64,000 bases of DNA from Pseudomonas nicosulfuronedens (GTDB lineage: Bacteria; Pseudomonadota; Gammaproteobacteria; Pseudomonadales; Pseudomonadaceae): contig NZ_SWDV01000004.1 of NCBI RefSeq assembly GCF_005877905.1, forward strand, positions 1-64,000, given 5' to 3'. The notes below the pieces were generated by a model. That model searched no databases. It saw only the letters and a list, made by a program, of their open reading frames with translations, and was not told the origin of the DNA. The position numbers were made by a program, and so were the translations under genes. Of this stretch, positions 16,301 through 23,663 are shown one piece after another (within the stretch, counting starts at the first letter, position 1; each line of letters opens with the position of its first letter).

Positions 16301-17190
16301 TGCTCCACCTGCAGGCGGGTGTTCACTTCGAGGAAATAGAAGCGCTGTGCCTGGCTGTCGTAGACGAATTCCACAGTGCCGGCGCTGCGGTAGCTGACGG
16401 CTTTCGCCAGCTGGATCGCCGCCGCGCACAGGGCCTCGGCCATGCCGTCGGGCAGGTTGGGCGCCGGGGTTTCCTCCAGCACCTTCTGGTTGCGTCGTTG
16501 CACCGAGCAGTCGCGCACGCCGAGGGCGATCACCTCGCCCTGGCCGTCGCCGAACACCTGCACTTCCAGGTGGCGGGCGCGCTCGATGTACTTCTCGATG
16601 AACACGCCGGAATCGCTGAAGTTGTTCTGCCCCAGGCGTTTCACCGCATCGAAGGCGTCGCGCAGCTCATCCGCCGAGCGGCACACGCGCATGCCGATGC
16701 CGCCCCCGCCGGCGGTGCTTTTGAGCATCACCGGGTAACCGACTTCTTCACCCGCGAGCAGGGCGGCTTCGAGGTCGGGCAACAGATCGGTGCCTTCGAG
16801 CATCGGCACGCCCTGTTCGCGGGCCAGGGCGCGTGCCGTGTGCTTGAGGCCGAATACCCGCAGTTGCTCCGGCGTCGGGCCGACGAAGGCAATGCCGGCA
16901 GCTTCGCAGGCTTCGGCGAAGGCGGCGTTCTCGGAAAGGAAGCCGTAGCCGGGGTGGATCGCTTTGGCACCCGTGTCGCTGGCGGCCTGAAGAATCTTCT
17001 CCACCATCAGGTAGGTGCTGGATGCCGGGCCCTCGCCGAGGCTGATGGCCTGGTCGGCCTGCTGGATGTGCAGGCTGGCGGCATCAGCTTCGGAGTACAC
17101 GGCTACGCCTTCTACTTGCAGCTCACGAAGGGTGCGCAGGATGCGGCAGGCGATGGCGCCGCGGTTGGCGATCAGGAGCTTGTCGAACAT
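13375..17190 (-). CDS. Biotin-dependent guanidine (urea-type) carboxylase with an in-frame repeat insertion
   Basis: The 1271-residue protein has a biotin carboxylase domain (1-450; ATP-grasp loop KSTAGGGGIGMRVC), two carboxyltransferase halves of the KipA/KipI (AHS2/AHS1) type at about 465-770 and 860-1100, and a C-terminal biotinyl domain with ESMKM (biotin lysine near 1234). Enzymes annotated as urea carboxylase that lie behind a guanidine-I riboswitch and beside carboxyguanidine deiminase genes are known to prefer guanidine, so guanidine carboxylase is the better name. Residues about 770-856 are unlike the family and read as translated REP-like palindromes (SELARES...FASKLAPTG, SPQPSPGGRG); the frame is intact. 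Without them the length is near the family's usual ~1200. The insertion falls between the two carboxyltransferase halves, probably in a linker. Urea as substrate remains possible. Confidence 0.9.
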   Translation of the reverse strand: MFDKLLIANRGAIACRILRTLRELQVEGVAVYSEADAASLHIQQADQAISLGEGPASSTYLMVEKILQAASDTGAKAIHPGYGFLSENAAFAEACEAAGIAFVGPTPEQLRVFGLKHTARALAREQGVPMLEGTDLLPDLEAALLAGEEVGYPVMLKSTAGGGGIGMRVCRSADELRDAFDAVKRLGQNNFSDSGVFIEKYIERARHLEVQVFGDGQGEVIALGVRDCSVQRRNQKVLEETPAPNLPDGMAEALCAAAIQLAKAVSYRSAGTVEFVYDSQAQRFYFLEVNTRLQVEHGVTEQVWGVDLVRWMIELAAGDLPPLAELADALKPSGHAIQARLYAEDPGRDFQPCPGLLTAVQFPTTDGKTLRIDTWVEAGCEIPPYFDPMIAKLIAWAPTREQASAGLDRALEGSLLYGVECNRDYLRQILADAPFASGSPWTRCLEGLRYRATTFEVLSAGTQTSVQDYPGRLGYWAVGVPPSGPMDDRALRLGNQLLGNPEGAAALEITMSGPTLRFNTDAVVAVTGAALPISLDGVEQPMDTSLFVAAGSTLSLGTVGGTGARSYLCLRGGLQVPDYLGSKSTFTLGQFGGHGGRALRAGDVLHLAELADDTHGASLPTELRTSLPAVRQVRVIYGPHGAPEYFTPAYIDTFFATDWEVHFNSSRTGVRLIGPKPEWVRESGGEAGLHPSNIHDNPYAIGAVDFTGDMPVILGPDGPSLGGFVCPVTVIEADLWQLGQLKAGDKVRFLPVDLSTARSLSRSQTTEYRALCRSELARESILPELQELGGFASKLAPTGDVSSGTAGLPSPQPSPGGRGGSSVPPASTALAGGTDSPLPRLLERAGGEGSPSASLTSPIVLDLGQDDTRLVARLSGDTHLLLEIGQPELDLVLRFRAHALMQALEAKALAGVIDLTPGIRSLQVHYQPETLPLQSLLETVAGLWDAVCAAQDLKVPSRIVHLPLSWDDPACQLAIEKYMTTVRKDAPWCPSNLEFIRRINELPDLEAVYRTVFEASYLVMGLGDVYLGAPVATPLDPRHRLVTTKYNPARTWTAENSVGIGGAYMCVYGMEGPGGYQFVGRTLQMWNRYREVAAFDGKPWLLRFFDQVRFYPVSAEELLRIRRDFPLGRYPLHIEHSELRLADYQQFLAKEAESIDAFRSHQRAAFDAERERWIASGQAHFESEEAAVDTGEDAPLGVGQHAVESHIAGNLWQVQVEAGASVKAGDILVILESMKMEIPLTAPRDGVVREVRVQPGSPVRAGQRVVVMEEA
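14643..14877. repeat. Two classes of REP-like palindromes inside the carboxylase coding sequence
   Basis: One inverted pair of the TGTAGGAGCGAGCTTGCTCG class has arms at 14797-14820 and 14854-14877. A second pair of the CCCTCTCC/GGGAGAGGG class has its units at about 14643-14678 and 14731-14766. The same sequences occur only between genes elsewhere in the window (17273-17350, 52978-53044, 20475-20567). Confidence 0.9.
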
Positions 17191-17272
17191 GAGGGCGTCC
17201 CCATGGGGTGGCGGGCCGTCCCGCCGTCATTCGGTGCGCGCCACGGTCGTCCGTGGCGTCGTTGTGCACTTC

Positions 17273-17350
17273 GTAGGAGCGAGCTTGCTCGCGAACCCGC
17301 TTAGCGCTGCTGTGTCAGGGGGGCTTGTTCGCGAGCAAGCTCGCTCCTAC
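17273..17350. repeat. REP-like inverted pair inside the guanidine operon
   Basis: The arms GTAGGAGCGAGCTTGCTCG... (17273-17296) and its complement (17327-17350) flank 30 bases. It lies between the deiminase-subunit gene and the carboxylase gene, within the presumed polycistronic transcript. A long stem here could influence mRNA decay or read-through. Confidence 0.85.
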
Positions 17351-17434
17351 AGGTTCCGGTCACGCGCAGCGTGGGGCTGCACTGGGCGCTGCGGCTCTGG
17401 CAGAGCGCGAACAGCCAGCGGCGCAGGCGAGAGG

Positions 17435-18070
17435 TCAGTCCCATACCAGCAACTCCGCCGGCGTCGGGTTCCAGCCGTTGCAGGGATTGTTGAGCTGCGG
17501 GCAATTGGAGATCAGGACGATGACGTCCATGTGCGCGAGCAGCTCGACGTACTTGCCGGCAGCGGAGATGCCGTCCTCGAAGGTCAGGCCGCCTGCGGCG
17601 GTGACTGGCACGTTCATGAAGAAGTTGATGTTGTGGCTGATGTCGGCCTTGCTCAGGCGGCCGTCGTGAAGGCTGGCGCGCAGGAAGTTGTCGCGGCAGC
17701 TGTGCATGTAGCGCTTGTCCAGGGCGTAGCGCACGGTGTTGCTTTCCTGGGCGCAGGCGCCGCCGAGGGTGTCGTGGCGGCCGCAGGTGTCGGCGGTGAT
17801 GGTCAGCATCGGGTTGCCGAGGTTGGACCAGAGCACGCTGCCGGCGCTGAGGTAGACCTGCCCCTGTTTGCGCAGGGTGCGCTGCACGTCGTAGCGCTCG
17901 CGCGGGTTGGCGGCGCTGAAGAACAGCGTGTCCACCGCCTGGTTGCCCTCCAGGTCGAGGATGCGCAGGGTCTGCCCGGCCTTGAGTTCGGTGAGGCTGG
18001 GTTCGCCGGCCGGGATCAGGGTGCGCGAGACACAGGCTTCGGGGTGTTTGTCGCTGGGGACGATGGGCAT
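17435..18070 (-). CDS. Carboxyguanidine deiminase subunit (urea carboxylase-associated protein 2 family)
   Basis: The 211-residue protein starts at MPIVPSDKHPEAC, with AAGGAG before the ATG. It shares a fold and several blocks with the neighbouring subunit (ITADTCGRHDTLGG here, ITADSCGWHDSFGG there), so the two arose by duplication. Family members were long annotated as urea carboxylase-associated proteins. They were shown to form a two-subunit deiminase that removes ammonia from carboxyguanidine to give allophanate. That activity is needed to connect the carboxylase to the allophanate hydrolase in this operon. The conserved Cys and His of the ITADTCGRHD block are likely metal or catalytic ligands. 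Which of the CgdA/CgdB names applies was not decided. It acts in the cytoplasm. Confidence 0.85.
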   Translation of the reverse strand: MPIVPSDKHPEACVSRTLIPAGEPSLTELKAGQTLRILDLEGNQAVDTLFFSAANPRERYDVQRTLRKQGQVYLSAGSVLWSNLGNPMLTITADTCGRHDTLGGACAQESNTVRYALDKRYMHSCRDNFLRASLHDGRLSKADISHNINFFMNVPVTAAGGLTFEDGISAAGKYVELLAHMDVIVLISNCPQLNNPCNGWNPTPAELLVWD

Positions 18071-18081
18071 GCTCGCGCTCC

Positions 18082-18801
18082 TTACAGGTACTGGCGTTCG
18101 GTGTTGTGGAAGCCGCGGCCGTTCTCCGCGCGGGAAGTGCGGCAGAGCACGCTGATGCCGTCGGCGGCGACCTGCTGCCAGGTCAGGCCGATGGGCTTGG
18201 GTGCGTATTGCGGGTTCGGGTCCAGCGGGTGTTGCAGGGCGGTGAGGACGACGAGGGTGTCCATCGGTGCGTAGAGCTCGACGAAGTCGCCGGCTTTCGA
18301 GTTGCCCGGCGCGAAGTGGAAGCAGCCATCGGCGTCGACGTCCACGCGGCTGAACAGGTTCAGGCACATCAGCAGGTCCTGCAGGCGCATGTCCCACTTG
18401 CCCATTTCCACCAGCAGGTTGTCCACGCCGTTGCGGTAGAAGCCGTTGCGCAACTCCTGGTAGCGGCCCTGGCCGTATTTCTCCTGCACTTCGGCGGCGT
18501 TGAGCACGCCGCCGAAACTGTCGTGCCAGCCACAGCTGTCGGCGGTGATGGCAGCCAGTACGCGGCCCATGTCCGAGTACAGGCAATGGCCAGCGGTGAG
18601 CTTGGCGGTGTGCTGGCACTTGAGGCTGTCGGGCAGGTTCAGTCGCTCGCTTTTCTCGGCGGCACTGAACAGCAGCACGCTGGCGTTGCTGCCACCTTCC
18701 AGGTCGGTCAGGCGCAGCAACTGGCCGCGCTTGAGAACGAACGAGGTGTGGCCGCCGCCGGGGACGGTTTCTTCGTAGAGGGTGGTACGCAGGTCATTCA
18801 T
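18082..18801 (-). CDS. Carboxyguanidine deiminase subunit (urea carboxylase-associated protein 1 family)
   Basis: The 239-residue protein (MNDLRTTLYEETVPGG) is a homologue of the next gene product, with the shared motif ITADSCGWHDSFGG. With it, this subunit should form the carboxyguanidine deiminase that turns the carboxylase product into allophanate plus ammonia. The gene begins 10 bases downstream of the ABC transporter ATPase stop and ends 11 bases before the second subunit, which supports one transcript. The start has GGAG just upstream. The assignment as UAAP1 rests on length and gene order; the deiminase function is known for the family and inferred here. Confidence 0.85.
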   Translation of the reverse strand: MNDLRTTLYEETVPGGGHTSFVLKRGQLLRLTDLEGGSNASVLLFSAAEKSERLNLPDSLKCQHTAKLTAGHCLYSDMGRVLAAITADSCGWHDSFGGVLNAAEVQEKYGQGRYQELRNGFYRNGVDNLLVEMGKWDMRLQDLLMCLNLFSRVDVDADGCFHFAPGNSKAGDFVELYAPMDTLVVLTALQHPLDPNPQYAPKPIGLTWQQVAADGISVLCRTSRAENGRGFHNTERQYL

Positions 18802-18811
18802 GGCGGGCTCC

Positions 18812-19618
18812 TTAGTAGGCCGGCGTGATCAGCGGGGCGGCGGCCGTTTCCAGGCGCGCGGCGAGCGGTTCGGGCAGGGCGGCGCGGGCGGCCTTGCGGT
18901 CGGCGTTGAGCGGGATGTCGTAGGTGATGCGGGCGCCATAAGCGGTGGGCGCCTGCGGATCGTGGCGGACCTTGTCGAAGACCAGCAGGCGGGTGCCCAG
19001 GCTGAAGCCCTCGGCCAGGTCGTGGGTGACCATGAATACGGTGAGGCGGGTTTCCTGCCACAGCTCCAGCAGCAGGGCGTGCATGTCCTTGCGAATGCCT
19101 GGGTCGAGTGCGCCGAAGGGCTCGTCGAGCAACAGCACGCGCGGCTTCATCACCAGCGCCTGGGCGATGGCCAGGCGCTGCTGCATGCCACCGGAGAGGG
19201 CGCTGGGATACTGCTTGAGCGCATGGCTGAGGCCGACCCGTTCCAGCAAGGCGGCGGCCTGTTCGCGGGCCTCGCGCTTGGCGCTGCCCAGCAGCCGTCC
19301 GAGCAGCGGCGAGCGTGGCAGTTCCAGGCCGAGGGCGACGTTGTCGAGCACGGACAGATGCGGGAACACCGAGTAACGCTGGAACACCACGCCACGGCTC
19401 GGGTCGGGTTCGCCGGGCAGCGGCTGGCCTTCGAGCAGCAGCTCGCCACGGCTGGGGCGCTCCTGGCCGAGCAGCAGGCGCAGGAAGGTGGACTTGCCGC
19501 AGCCGGAGGCGCCAACCAGGGTGCAGAACTCGCCTTCCTTCACCTCGAGGTTGAGGCGTTCGAGCACCACGTTGCCGTCGTATTCCTGCCAGACATTCTT
19601 CACGCTGATGAAACTCAT
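18812..19618 (-). CDS. ABC transporter ATP-binding protein, probable guanidine uptake
   Basis: The 268-residue ATPase contains Walker A GASGCGKST, signature LSGGMQQR, Walker B VLLLDEPFGALD and the switch histidine in MVTHDLAEG. It belongs to the nitrate/taurine/SsuB-like branch. The start at 19618 overlaps the permease stop by 4 bases. Its place between the permease and the deiminase genes, under the guanidine riboswitch, indicates that it powers import of guanidine or a guanidino compound; older annotation would call it a urea transporter. Confidence 0.88.
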   Translation of the reverse strand: MSFISVKNVWQEYDGNVVLERLNLEVKEGEFCTLVGASGCGKSTFLRLLLGQERPSRGELLLEGQPLPGEPDPSRGVVFQRYSVFPHLSVLDNVALGLELPRSPLLGRLLGSAKREAREQAAALLERVGLSHALKQYPSALSGGMQQRLAIAQALVMKPRVLLLDEPFGALDPGIRKDMHALLLELWQETRLTVFMVTHDLAEGFSLGTRLLVFDKVRHDPQAPTAYGARITYDIPLNADRKAARAALPEPLAARLETAAAPLITPAY

Positions 19619-20430
19619 GCCTTGCCTCCTTCGTACCAGGGGAAGGCGCGACGGGTGAGCGCACGCAGCGCCCAGTCCATCAGCCAGGCCAGCGCAGTGA
19701 TCCACACCACGTAGGGCAGGATCACGTCCATGGCGAGGTAGCGGCGCACAAGGAAGATGCGGTAGCCCAGGCCGTCGGTGGAGGCGATGGCTTCGGCAGC
19801 GATGAGGAACAGCCAGGCTGAGCCGAGCATCAGGCGCAGGGAAATGAGCAGGCGCGGCATCAGTTGCGGCAGTACCACGCGCAGGATCAGCGTCCAGGTG
19901 TTGGCGCCCAGGGTCTGCGCCTTGATCAGCAGTTCGCGGGGGATTTCCCTCGCGCGCTGCTCGATGTCACGGGCGATGCAGGGAGCGACGCCGATGACGA
20001 TCAGCACCACCTTGGACAGCTCGCCGAGGCCGAAGACGATGAACAGCACGGGCAGGATCGCCAGCGGCGGGATCATCGACAACACGGTGAGCAGCGGCGA
20101 GAGCGGCGCGCCGAACAGCGGCACGCTGCCGGCGGCGATGCCCAGCACCAGGCCGAGCAGGGCGGCAATGCCCAGGCCCAGACCGAGGCGTTGCAGGCTG
20201 GCGCCGGTGTCCCTCCAGAACAGCACGTCGCCGGTGCGCTTGTCCTCGCTGAAGGCCAGGCGGTTCACCGCGTCGGCCATCTGCGCGGCGCTGGGCAGCA
20301 GCTTGTCGTTGGGGTTTTCCGCCAGCCGCGATGCCGACCCGGTGAAGTAGGCGAACAGCAGCAGGGCGAAGGGCAGCAGTACCAGGAACAGGCGGCCGCT
20401 GCGGTCGGGGGTTCGGTTGATCAGGCGCAT
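19615..20430 (-). CDS. ABC transporter permease, probable guanidine uptake
   Basis: The 271-residue membrane protein has about six hydrophobic segments. The binding-protein-dependent permease (EAA) loop lies around residues 165-190 (ELLIKAQTLGANTWTLI). It overlaps the ATPase gene by 4 bases. The extracytoplasmic segment after the first membrane helix (about 35-75) is longer than in many SsuC-type permeases. It belongs with the binding protein encoded upstream and the ATPase downstream, forming a complete importer with a single-permease homodimer. Confidence 0.87.
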   Translation of the reverse strand: MRLINRTPDRSGRLFLVLLPFALLLFAYFTGSASRLAENPNDKLLPSAAQMADAVNRLAFSEDKRTGDVLFWRDTGASLQRLGLGLGIAALLGLVLGIAAGSVPLFGAPLSPLLTVLSMIPPLAILPVLFIVFGLGELSKVVLIVIGVAPCIARDIEQRAREIPRELLIKAQTLGANTWTLILRVVLPQLMPRLLISLRLMLGSAWLFLIAAEAIASTDGLGYRIFLVRRYLAMDVILPYVVWITALAWLMDWALRALTRRAFPWYEGGKA

Positions 20431-20455
20431 GGAGTGTACCTGTGGGGTTCCGGTT

Positions 20456-20582
20456 GAAGCCTCCCTCTCCCTAACCCTCTCCCTGAAGGGAGAGGGGACC
20501 GTTCTGTGCAGGTTGAAACTACGGCGTCAGTCGGCACGGACAGCTCCCTCTCCCTTCAGGGAGAGGGCGGGGGAGAGGGGCT
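20456..20582. repeat. CCCTCTCCC-type palindromes between binding-protein and permease genes
   Basis: Palindromes at 20475-20496 and 20546-20567 (CCCTCTCCCT with GAAGG or TCAGG centres), with related flanking copies, fill most of the gap. Lying inside the operon, they could reduce read-through so that the binding protein is made in excess over the permease. Confidence 0.8.
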
Positions 20583-20616
20583 TCGGGAATGAAATGAGGT
20601 GCCATGTGAGGGCGCC

Positions 20617-21681
20617 TTAGAGCTTCCCGTCAGCCGCCATCTGCACGTAGGTCGGGTCGAAGCGCAGCTTGAGGTTCTGCGCGTCACCGGTGGTCAGGCC
20701 GCCGGCGAAGCTCATGCCGACCGCCTCGGCGCTTTTCGCACCCTCGCCGAGCAGGCCGTGGCTGAAGGAGAAGGCCGCGACCTTGTCCATGGTCGCCGGC
20801 AGTTTCGGGCTGGTGGCGAAGGCCAGCGCTTCCTTCGGCGTGGCGAACAGCTTGGTGGTGGCGAGCTGGCCCTGGTAGCCGGCGAGGTCGGTGCCCGAGG
20901 CCTTGGCCATGTGCTCCAGCGCGGCGCGGGTTTCGGCGCTCTCGCCCTGCATCAGCGCTACCGTCTCGAACCAGGCGCCGGTCAGCGCCTTGCCCAGCGC
21001 AGGGTTGTCTTTCAGGACCGCGCTGTTGACCACCATCATGTCCATGATCTCCCCAGGGACCTGGCTGGAGTTGAACACCTCGGTGGTGCCCGGCTTGGCG
21101 CGGGCCTCGGCGAGCATCGGGTTCCAGGTGGTCACGGCCTGCACTTCATCGGTGTTGAAGGCGGCGGCGATATCGGCGTCGGAGGTGTTCACCGTCTTCA
21201 CGTCCTTCTCGGTCAGGCGGGCACTTTCCAGCGCTCGGGCGAGCAGGTAGTGGGAGACCGAGAGTTCCACCAGGTTGACGTCCATGCCCTTGAGATCGGC
21301 CAGGGTCTTGCCTTCGCCCTTGAGGACGATGCCGTCGTTGCCGTTGGAGAAGTCGCTGACGATCAGCGCGGTGGAGTCGACGCCGCCGGCAGCGGGGATG
21401 GTCAGGGCGTCCATGTTGGTCATGGTGCAGCCATCGAACTGGCCAGCGGTGTACTGGTTGATCGACTCGATGTAGTCGTTGAGCTGGGTGACCTTGATCT
21501 CGATGCCGTACTTCTTCGCCCACTTGTCGACGATGCCGTGGCTGGCCGCGTACTCCCAGGGCATCCAGCCGGCGTAGAGGGTCCAGCAGAGGTTGAAGCT
21601 GTTCTTCGCGGCGGCGGAGGCAGAGAGGCTGAAGGCGGTAAGGCCGGCGGCGAACAGGGCGGTCAGAAGGGGCTTGCGCAT
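20617..21681 (-). CDS. Periplasmic binding protein of the riboswitch-controlled guanidine ABC transporter
   Basis: The 354-residue protein has a signal peptide (MRKPLLTALFAAGLTAFSLSA, cleavage near ASA-AAK). The mature part resembles the binding proteins found in urea-carboxylase operons, related to the NMT1/taurine type, with the block CWTLYAGWMPWEYA at the mature N-terminus. It is the first gene after the riboswitch, about 60 bases downstream, and has a GGAG ribosome binding site. Family members were named as urea transporter components by context only; with a guanidine riboswitch ahead, guanidine or a guanidino compound is the more likely ligand. Confidence 0.87.
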   Translation of the reverse strand: MRKPLLTALFAAGLTAFSLSASAAAKNSFNLCWTLYAGWMPWEYAASHGIVDKWAKKYGIEIKVTQLNDYIESINQYTAGQFDGCTMTNMDALTIPAAGGVDSTALIVSDFSNGNDGIVLKGEGKTLADLKGMDVNLVELSVSHYLLARALESARLTEKDVKTVNTSDADIAAAFNTDEVQAVTTWNPMLAEARAKPGTTEVFNSSQVPGEIMDMMVVNSAVLKDNPALGKALTGAWFETVALMQGESAETRAALEHMAKASGTDLAGYQGQLATTKLFATPKEALAFATSPKLPATMDKVAAFSFSHGLLGEGAKSAEAVGMSFAGGLTTGDAQNLKLRFDPTYVQMAADGKL

Positions 21682-21739
21682 GGAGCATCTCCAGTCGATT
21701 GTCGGGCAGGCAGGAGTCGGGCGGCACTTGTCGCTCTCG

Positions 21740-21830
21740 TCTCCCGGGCTTTTGTCCCGCCGTGTAACCTCGCTGGAGGTCGATGACTCTCGGACCAGTC
21801 ACTCGCTGCGCGAGCCGGAACCCTAGTCAT
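21740..21830 (-). promoter_or_regulatory. Guanidine-I (ykkC) riboswitch
   Basis: On the minus strand the leader contains, in order, CTAGGGTTCCG, a variable hairpin, CTGGTCCGAGAG, a second hairpin closed by ACCTCCAGCGAGGT, then ACACGGCGGGACAAAAGC and CCCGGGAGA. These are the conserved blocks of the guanidine-I class in the right order and spacing. It lies 60-150 bases ahead of the binding-protein ATG. I see no clear terminator stem with a U tract between it and the gene, so control may act on translation start or by another platform. Guanidine binding is expected to turn the operon on. Confidence 0.93.
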
Positions 21831-22102
21831 CCATTGTCAGATTGTGGTGCCGCTGTCCGAGTGGTTCGGATCGTTCCTGCACAGCCGATGCAAAGCGAGC
21901 GGCGTGCCAAGTTGGCGAAAGTGCCGAAGCAGAAGGGCTGCGGTGGCTCGGGGTGGATGTTTCGCTGCAAGCCGGGGCGTTCGCTCGCCCTCAAATGAAG
22001 CGCGACGCCGCATCCTGGTGCGTGGGCCAGTCGAAAGGCAGGAGCGTGCGCGGCGTGCCGGGCGGCAGACTGCGGTGACCTTCACTTGAGGAGTCCATCG
22101 CC

Positions 22103-22360
22103 ATGTCCGAGTTGCTGAGCTTCGCCAAGGGCGCGCTGACCACGTTCTGGGTCGCTGCCGTGCTCAACCTGATCTACCCCTTCGGCGAGCTGCATCGCCC
22201 GCTGCTGTGGCTCTCCGCGATCCTGCTGGTGGTGCATGCGGGCGAGGTGCTGCTGCTGGCTCGCCGCCGTTCGATCACCGAGAAAGTACAGGTCCTGCTG
22301 TTCGGTGTGCTGCACCTGCAAAGCCGCAAGCTTCGTCGCCTGGAAACGGTAAACGGCTGA
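22103..22360 (+). CDS. DUF1145 family small membrane protein
   Basis: The 85-residue protein has two hydrophobic segments (about 13-25 and 33-52) and a basic C-terminal tail (RKLRRLE). The sequence, including FWVAAVLNL, fits the DUF1145 family of small inner-membrane proteins. AGGAG lies 10 bases ahead of the ATG. It is divergent from the guanidine operon. No function is known for the family. Confidence 0.75.
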   Translation: MSELLSFAKGALTTFWVAAVLNLIYPFGELHRPLLWLSAILLVVHAGEVLLLARRRSITEKVQVLLFGVLHLQSRKLRRLETVNG

Positions 22361-22483
22361 TTTACCCAAGCTTTACCTTCGGCTGTGGCACCGCCTTCTG
22401 ACAGACATGTCTGATCTAGCGAGACCGGAAGAATGTACGCCCCGCATCCCGGTGGGGCGGCCGGCTCGCCTGATGGAGGCGCC

Positions 22484-22651
22484 ATGCGTCGTATCTTTGC
22501 TGCTGCACTGTTGTTTCTCCCGCTGGTTGGCTGCGTGATCCTTCCGCCGCCGGGACACGGTCACGGCGGTTGGCGGGATGGTCCTCGCTATTACCAGCCG
22601 GCACCGCCGCCGGCCTACTACGGTGGGCCGCACCAGGGGTGGCGTCGTTGA
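22484..22651 (+). CDS. Short proline/glycine-rich lipoprotein
   Basis: The 55-residue product has a lipoprotein signal (MRRIFAAALLFLPLVGC, lipobox LVGC). The mature part is rich in Pro, Gly, His and Tyr (PPPGHGHGGW, YYQPAPPPAYYGG). GGAGG sits just before the ATG; a longer in-frame start at 22433 lacks a signal peptide. Its stop is 3 bases from the stop of the convergent LysR gene. The low-complexity mature part may bind metal or lie along the cell wall, but this is only a guess. Confidence 0.7.
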   Translation: MRRIFAAALLFLPLVGCVILPPPGHGHGGWRDGPRYYQPAPPPAYYGGPHQGWRR

Positions 22652-22654
22652 CCT

Positions 22655-23566
22655 TCACGACGCGGCGTTGAACGCCGCGTCTTCCTCCAGCAGCAACTCG
22701 ACGAACTGACTGGCCGCCGGCGACAGGCTGCGGCTGGCGTGGCGTACCAGGGCGTAGGCGGAGCCACGCCCTGAGGCGTCGGTACCGCCGGGCCAGGGCA
22801 ATATTGCCAGGCTGCCGGCCTGCACGTCGGCTGCTACCACGTCCCAGGTGGCGAGGCAGAGTACGTCGCTGCCTTTCACCAGTTCCTTGAGCATCAGTAC
22901 GTCGTCGCATTGCACGCTGAGCGGTTGGTCGCGACCCAGGGTGCGCACCATGCCTTCGTGGGCATCACGCGGCAGGCGCGGGCCGGCCAGCGGGAAGTCG
23001 AGCAGGCGCTCCACCGAGGGCGCGCTGCCGATCAGTGGATGTCCCGGCCGACAGAACAGCACACTGCGATGCACCCGCAGCGGCAGGATGTCGAGGCGGT
23101 TGTCGCCTTCGAGTTCGCGGTAGTCGGCAATGAACAGCTCCAGCTCGTCGTCCAGCAGACGCTGGTGCAGCTCGCTCCAGTTCTCGATGGAGAGCAGGAC
23201 CGACACCTTCGGGTGTGCGCTGCAGTAGCGCGTGAGCACCTGGGGCATCAGCCGTGCGCCGGGGAATGGCCCGGCGCCCAGGCGCAGCTCGCCGGTTTCC
23301 AGGTCGGCCATCTGCAGCACGGCATTTTTCAGAGCCCGGTCACCGGCCAGCAGGCGACGGGCGTGCTCCAGCACCAGCTTGCCATGGGCGGTGAGGGTGA
23401 CGCCGCGTGGGTTGCGGTCCACCAGTTGGCAGCTCAGTTGGCCTTCCAGCGCCTGGATGCTCCGCGACAGGGCGGGTTGACTAAGATTCACCGCATCCGC
23501 GGCGCGGGCGAAGTGACCGTGCTCGGCGAGGGCGACGAAGTGGCGTAGCTGGCGGAGATCGCTCAT
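22655..23566 (-). CDS. sdsB1: LysR-type regulator of the alkylsulfatase gene
   Basis: The 303-residue protein has an N-terminal winged helix-turn-helix (about 1-60, LRHFVALAEHGHFARAADAV and LSQPALSRSIQ) and a LysR effector domain (about 90-295). It is divergent from the alkylsulfatase gene with 97 bp between starts, the standard LysR arrangement and the same as SdsB1/SdsA1 in P. aeruginosa. The start at 23566 has AGGAAG before it; the upstream extension lacks support and would overlap the promoter. It likely activates sdsA1 in response to alkyl sulfates. A hairpin at 22659-22681 coincides with its last codons. Confidence 0.87.
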   Translation of the reverse strand: MSDLRQLRHFVALAEHGHFARAADAVNLSQPALSRSIQALEGQLSCQLVDRNPRGVTLTAHGKLVLEHARRLLAGDRALKNAVLQMADLETGELRLGAGPFPGARLMPQVLTRYCSAHPKVSVLLSIENWSELHQRLLDDELELFIADYRELEGDNRLDILPLRVHRSVLFCRPGHPLIGSAPSVERLLDFPLAGPRLPRDAHEGMVRTLGRDQPLSVQCDDVLMLKELVKGSDVLCLATWDVVAADVQAGSLAILPWPGGTDASGRGSAYALVRHASRSLSPAASQFVELLLEEDAAFNAAS

Positions 23567-23586
23567 GCGCTTCCTGCATTGATTGT

Positions 23587-23612
23587 GAAATTGGAATGCA
23601 TTGGAATTATTG
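23587..23612. promoter_or_regulatory. Candidate LysR operator between sdsB1 and sdsA1
   Basis: ATTGGAAT occurs twice, at 23590 and 23600, followed by ATTATTGG. The repeat lies mid-way in the 97-bp divergent gap, where a LysR binding site is expected. It is assigned by position and repetition only. Confidence 0.4.
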
Positions 23613-23663
23613 GCGCGACGGCCGGCATAGTGCGAGCACAACTACAAATACCGGAGCCCTCCG

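Noticed and set aside
13375..17190. Carboxylase as a pseudogene because of the repeat insertion
   Set aside because: The frame is continuous, all catalytic domains and the biotin lysine motif are intact, and the insertion lies between domains.
22659..22681. Hairpin GACGCGGCGTT/AACGCCGCGTC as a terminator of the lipoprotein gene
   Set aside because: It lies inside the last codons of the convergent LysR gene and has no T run; it may weakly attenuate but was not called.
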